Source: CAZLNO01 sp964561005
Lineage (GTDB): Bacteria; Pseudomonadota; Alphaproteobacteria; Kiloniellales; Rhodovibrionaceae
Length of the DNA: 12,338 nt
Direction: 5' to 3'
Assembly: GCA_964561005.1 (NCBI GenBank)
Contig: CAZLNO010000105.1
Location: 1 to 12,338, forward strand
This document shows positions 6,481 through 12,338 of this stretch, piece after piece (positions within the stretch are counted from its first letter, which is position 1; each line of letters starts with the position of its first letter). The notes beneath the pieces are model-generated. The model did not search any database, was not told the origin of the DNA, and worked only from the letters and a program-made list of their open reading frames with translations. Made by a program: the position numbers and the translations under genes.

Positions 6481-7335
6481 CTAGTCCGCGGACCAGGATG
6501 CCATCCAGGCGCGCAACCGCGTGGCGTCCGCCAGCGGCCGGCCGAGCGCCGCCGCCCCTTCGGCCGCCGCCCTCACCAGCGCCGCGTTGCTGTCCGCGAC
6601 GCCGCCGTCGGGTCGGTGCAGGTTGTTCTCGAAGCCGACCCGGACATGCCCGCCCAGCGCCGCCGCCGCGGTGGCGCAGGCCGCTTCCCGCGGGCCGAAG
6701 GCGCACAGCGCCCAGGGGTCCTCGCGGCCGCCGTCGGCGCAGAGGAAGGGCAGCAGGTCCGCCGGGTCGGAGCGCTGCCCGGCGGCGTAGCGGCCCAGCA
6801 CATAGAGCCGGAATGTCGCGCCGCCGGGCACCACGCCGCGCGCCTTGAGGTCGCGGAACCACGCCAGGTCCTCGACGTCGTAGAGGATGTACTGCGGCGC
6901 GATTCGTTCCCGGCGGCACCATTCCAGAAAGTCCGCCGCGGCGCGCTCGTGTCCGGAGTCTGGAATCAGCTCCCGGACCGCCAAACTCACCGCTTCCGGC
7001 CGCAGGTCGCGCACCACCGCCATCTGGGCCTCGGGCTCGTAGCAGCCCACGGCCTCGGTGGTGACCTGCACGACCAGGCCCTCGCCGACCTCGGCGCGCA
7101 CGGCGGCGATGGCCGCGCGATAGGCGTCGGCATCGAGGGTATGCCTCCCTTCGCCGTCGCGCACATGCAGGTGCAGCATGCAGGCGCCGGCCTCCAGGCA
7201 CTCGCGGGCGTCGCGGGCGATCTCCGCCGGCGTCAGGGGCAGGCGCGGATGGTCCGCCTGCGTGCGCCGCGCGCCGTTGGGCGCCACCGCGATCGTCAAC
7301 GGCGCCCAGCCAGGGTCGGTGGCCTGGGCCGTCAT
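6481..7335 (-). CDS. Beta-keto acid cleavage enzyme family (BKACE, DUF849)
   Basis: A complete 284-residue protein. The ATG at 7333-7335 overlaps the aminotransferase TGA (ATGA), implying translational coupling; longer upstream openings lie inside that gene and are discarded. The family is a TIM barrel whose prototype Kce condenses 3-keto-5-aminohexanoate with acetyl-CoA to give acetoacetate and an aminoacyl-CoA. Metal-ligand histidines are in MLHLHVRD (53-60: His55, His57), and the C-terminal barrel motif is GGHVRVGFENN (228-238: Arg232, Glu236). Aligned by eye with Kce, Asp231 is replaced by Asn237, and the N-terminal acidic residue (Glu14) appears as Arg23 in APNGARRT. These changes mark a subgroup different from Kce, so the exact substrate should not be transferred. 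Partnering with a transaminase suggests a beta-keto acid made by deamination of a beta-amino acid. Cytosolic. Family firm, substrate unknown. Confidence 0.92.
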   Translation of the reverse strand: MTAQATDPGWAPLTIAVAPNGARRTQADHPRLPLTPAEIARDARECLEAGACMLHLHVRDGEGRHTLDADAYRAAIAAVRAEVGEGLVVQVTTEAVGCYEPEAQMAVVRDLRPEAVSLAVRELIPDSGHERAAADFLEWCRRERIAPQYILYDVEDLAWFRDLKARGVVPGGATFRLYVLGRYAAGQRSDPADLLPFLCADGGREDPWALCAFGPREAACATAAAALGGHVRVGFENNLHRPDGGVADSNAALVRAAAEGAAALGRPLADATRLRAWMASWSAD

Positions 7336-8669
7336 CCCGCCACCTGGTCCAGCGCCGCGTCGATGGCCGCGCCCAGCTTGTCGACCAGCTCCTCGCGCTG
7401 GGCGTCGTCCAGGATGAACGGCGGCGCCAGCAGGACGTGGTCGCCGCGCCAGCCATCCACCGTGCCGCCGCCGGGATAGCACATCAGGCCGCGCGCCATG
7501 GCTTCCGTCTTGATGCGGCCGTTCAGCTTCGCCGCCGGGTCGAAGGGTGCCTTCGAGCCGCGGTCCGCCACCAGCTCGATGCCCCGGAACAGGCCCCGGC
7601 CGCGCAGGTCGCCGACGTGGGCGTTGTTGCCGAAGCGCGCCGCCAGCGCGGCCTGCAGCTTCTCACCCTGCGCGCGCACATTGGCCAGCAGATCCTCCTT
7701 CTCGATGACCCGCTGGGCCGCCAGCGCGGCGGCGCAGGCGGTGGCATGGCCGATGTAGGTGAAGCCGTGCTGGAAGCTCCCGCTGCCGCCGGCGATGGCC
7801 TGGAAGATGCGCCCGGACAGCAGCGTCGCCCCGATCGGCTGGTAGCCGGCGCCCAGCCCCTTGGCGCAGGTCAGGATGTCCGGCGCCACGCCGTCGTGCT
7901 CGCACGCGAACAGCGTGCCGGTGCGGCCCATGCCGCACATCACCTCGTCGAAGATCAACAGCACGCCGTATCGGTCGCAAATCTCCCGGATGCGCTTGAG
8001 ATAGCCGGGCACCGCCGGGACCGCGCCGAGGGTCGCCCCGACCACCGGCTCGCAGATGAAGGCGGCGACGGTGTCCGGACCGGCGGCCAGGATCGCCGTC
8101 TCCAGTTCGTCGGCCACCCGCCGGCCGTAGGCTTCCTCGCTTTCGTCGCTTTCCTGGCCGCGATAGGCGTAGCAGGGCGCGATCCGCGTCACGTTCTTGG
8201 CCAGAATGCCGTCGAAGACCGCCCGCCGTCCGGGATTGCCGCCGACCGAGAGGGCGCCCAGGGTGTTGCCGTGATAGCTCTGCCGGCGCGCGATGAAGTT
8301 GCAGCGCTGCGGCTGCCCGGCCTCGTAGTGGTACTGGCGGGCCAGCTTGAGCGCGGTCTCGTTCGCCTCCGAGCCGCCGGAGACGAAGTAGACGTGTGCG
8401 AGCCCCTCGGGCGCGCGGGCGACCAGGTGTTCGGCCAGAGCCTCCGAGGGCTCGTTGGTGAAAAAGGACGTGTGGGCATAGGGCAGCCGATCGAGCTGGG
8501 CCTTGATGGCCTCGACCACCTCCGGCCGGTCGTGGCCGAGGCAGGACACCGCCGCGCCGCCGGAAGCGTCCAGATAGCGGCGGCCCTGGGAATCAACCAC
8601 ATAGGGCCCCTCGCCGGCGACCGCCGTGGGATAACTGTGGTGAATTTGACGATGCAGAATCCGGGTCAT
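7332..8669 (-). CDS. PLP-dependent class III (omega) aminotransferase
   Basis: A complete 445-residue fold-type I aminotransferase of the class III group, which moves an amino group from an omega- or beta-amino compound to pyruvate or another keto acid. Visible features: SGGSEAN (97-103) for the PLP phosphate, QSYHGNT (130-136) with an aromatic ring-stacking position, ICEPVVG (205-211), FDEVMCGMGRTG (240-251) with Asp241 for the PLP nitrogen, and CAKGLGAGYQPIG (268-280) with Lys270 as the Schiff-base lysine. Length is normal. The ATG at 8667-8669 has only a weak GAG-type ribosome site, but the protein begins as family members do. It is the first gene of a pair, its stop overlapping the BKACE start by ATGA. 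Annotation pipelines would call it 'aspartate aminotransferase family'. BioA, taurine-pyruvate or beta-alanine transaminase activities are possible alternatives; the substrate cannot be read directly. Confidence 0.94.
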   Translation of the reverse strand: MTRILHRQIHHSYPTAVAGEGPYVVDSQGRRYLDASGGAAVSCLGHDRPEVVEAIKAQLDRLPYAHTSFFTNEPSEALAEHLVARAPEGLAHVYFVSGGSEANETALKLARQYHYEAGQPQRCNFIARRQSYHGNTLGALSVGGNPGRRAVFDGILAKNVTRIAPCYAYRGQESDESEEAYGRRVADELETAILAAGPDTVAAFICEPVVGATLGAVPAVPGYLKRIREICDRYGVLLIFDEVMCGMGRTGTLFACEHDGVAPDILTCAKGLGAGYQPIGATLLSGRIFQAIAGGSGSFQHGFTYIGHATACAAALAAQRVIEKEDLLANVRAQGEKLQAALAARFGNNAHVGDLRGRGLFRGIELVADRGSKAPFDPAAKLNGRIKTEAMARGLMCYPGGGTVDGWRGDHVLLAPPFILDDAQREELVDKLGAAIDAALDQVAG

Positions 8670-8737
8670 GACAGCTTGCTCACTCAGCTTTGAACGGTGT
8701 GCCGGCCACGGGCACGCGGCCTGGCACGGAAATTAAC

Positions 8738-8749
8738 CGCCCGCGGGCG
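8738..8749. repeat. 12-base perfect palindrome in the divergent promoter region
   Basis: CGCCCGCGGGCG is identical to its own reverse complement. It lies between the divergently read aminotransferase and apt genes, directly before the proposed apt -35 box. That position would suit an operator, but no regulator gene is in the window and GC-rich palindromes also arise by chance. Confidence 0.4.
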
Positions 8750-8750
8750 A

Positions 8751-8779
8751 TTGTGTCGGGGCGGCTTGCTGCGTAGGTT
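8751..8779 (+). promoter_or_regulatory. Candidate housekeeping promoter for apt
   Basis: TTGTGT (8751-8756) and TAGGTT (8774-8779) are separated by the optimal 17 bases. Each keeps three consensus positions. It would start transcription about 45 bases before the apt ATG. This is a weak match supported mainly by spacing and position. Confidence 0.3.
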
Positions 8780-8831
8780 GTCGCCTTCGCTGGCGAGAAT
8801 GATCAAGAGGACGCGCGAGGATCGACGCCCC

Positions 8832-9347
8832 ATGGACCTGAAGCAGCACATCCGACAGGTTCCGGACTTCCCCAAGCCCGGAATCCTGTTCTACGACATT
8901 TCGACCCTCTTGGCGAACGCCGAGGCCTGGCAGGAGACCGTCCGCCGGCTGGAGGCGGGCGTGAGCCAGTACCAGCCGGACGTCCTGGCGGGGATCGAAA
9001 GCCGCGGCTTCCTCGTGGCCGCGCCGCTGGCCCTGCGCCTGCAACTCGGGTTCGTCATGGTGCGCAAGCAAGGCAAGCTGCCCGGCCCCACCATCCCCCA
9101 CACCTATGACCTGGAGTACGGCAGCGACACCATCGAGATCCAGGACGGCGCGGTGCAGCCGGGCCAGCGCGTCATCGTCCTGGACGACCTGCTCGCCACC
9201 GGCGGCACGATGGCGGCCTCCATCGAGCTGCTGCGCAAGGTCGGCGCCGACGTGCGCGCCGGCGCCTGCATCATCGAGCTGAGTTTCCTCAAGGGCCGGG
9301 ACAAAATCGACGTGCCCGTGCATGCGCTGATGTCCTTCGAAGCGTAA
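8832..9347 (+). CDS. apt: Adenine phosphoribosyltransferase
   Basis: A complete 171-residue protein, the normal length for the family. It salvages adenine with PRPP to give AMP and pyrophosphate in the cytosol. The start is the ATG at 8832 (MDLKQHIRQVPDFPKPGI), which matches the conserved N-terminus; the longer in-frame opening from 8697 adds Arg-rich non-coding translation. Motifs: DFPKPGILFYDIS (12-24), GIESRGF (54-60), VRKQGKLPGPT (77-87) and LEYGSD (94-99) from the hood and active site, and the PRPP loop VIVLDDLLATGGT (114-126). A GAGGA-type ribosome site lies about 11 bases before the start. It is transcribed divergently from the aminotransferase and shows no evident link to the transporter genes. 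Very confident. Confidence 0.97.
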   Translation: MDLKQHIRQVPDFPKPGILFYDISTLLANAEAWQETVRRLEAGVSQYQPDVLAGIESRGFLVAAPLALRLQLGFVMVRKQGKLPGPTIPHTYDLEYGSDTIEIQDGAVQPGQRVIVLDDLLATGGTMAASIELLRKVGADVRAGACIIELSFLKGRDKIDVPVHALMSFEA

Positions 9348-9483
9348 ATAATTTTAACGCCAATAATAGAGACAACCGACCAGTCCATGAATTAACGGAT
9401 TCTTAGCGCGCGAAAACCAATATGAAATACAAGCGCGCGTAGATTGCCGCAGCCGGGGGAACCTTTCACAGAGCGGGTTGGGA
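9348..9483. other. AT-rich gap between apt and the histidine kinase gene
   Basis: This 136-base stretch is clearly lower in GC than its surroundings and probably carries the kinase promoter, but no well-spaced -35/-10 pair stands out. GCGCGC occurs twice, near 9406-9411 and 9433-9438, and could pair as a short stem with a loop of about 21 bases. There is no convincing terminator with a U tract behind apt; the short imperfect hairpin overlapping its stop lacks one. Confidence 0.35.

Positions 9484-12338
<2,855 letters not shown>

Noticed and set aside
6197..6484. A 95-codon plus-strand frame in the gap before the TRAP operon
   Set aside because: Arg-rich translation with no recognisable features; it is also opposite in direction to its neighbours and overlaps the BKACE end.
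4876..7479. An 867-codon open frame on the plus strand
   Set aside because: Antisense to the TAXI binding protein and BKACE genes and without protein-like features; a codon-bias shadow.
8722..8737. A sigma-54-like site, TGGCACG followed by TT at the right spacing
   Set aside because: The -24 element is perfect, but the essential GC of the -12 element is AA.
9342..9360. Possible terminator hairpin overlapping the apt stop codon
   Set aside because: The stem is short, has a bulge, and no U tract follows it.

Overview
The window reads as a high-GC proteobacterial chromosome segment, most likely an alphaproteobacterium of the Rhodospirillales type. The evidence is strong G/C third-position bias, long stop-free antisense frames, a TAXI-type TRAP transporter with a fused permease, and a PAS-rich histidine kinase whose HisKA region has the alphaproteobacterial 'MSHELRTPLNAIIGF' form. 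I cannot name a species. I saw no rRNA, tRNA, CRISPR array, insertion sequence or phage gene.

Minus strand, bases 8669 to 1, read in transcription order. A PLP class III aminotransferase (8669-7332) overlaps by ATGA a beta-keto acid cleavage enzyme of the BKACE/DUF849 family (7335-6481). After a 333-base non-coding stretch comes a TRAP uptake unit: a TAXI periplasmic binding protein (6147-5164), a 945-residue fused 4TM/12TM permease (5062-2225) and a universal stress protein (2209-1781). Tightly behind follow an exported formylglycine-generating-enzyme-like (SUMF1) protein (1747-884) and a His/aromatic-rich protein of unknown function (750-1). All seven genes point the same way. The first two form a tight pair; the next three or four look like one operon, with the last gene probably attached.

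Plus strand. A 162-base divergent region containing a 12-base perfect palindrome separates the aminotransferase from apt (adenine phosphoribosyltransferase, 8832-9347). After a 136-base AT-rich gap comes a large membrane-anchored histidine kinase with five PAS-like domains (TTG start near 9484). It is still open at the window end, where its tail enters an 18-base tandem repeat encoding VEAGAG.

How the genes may work together (inference): the transporter imports an organic acid or amino-acid-like solute. The aminotransferase would turn a beta-amino acid into a beta-keto acid, and the BKACE would exchange it with acetyl-CoA to give acetoacetate plus a new acyl-CoA. The BKACE differs from the characterised enzyme Kce at two catalytic positions, so its substrate or chemistry may differ. 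The two least explained genes are the exported SUMF1-like protein and the His-rich protein behind the transporter. apt and the kinase look like separate transcription units.
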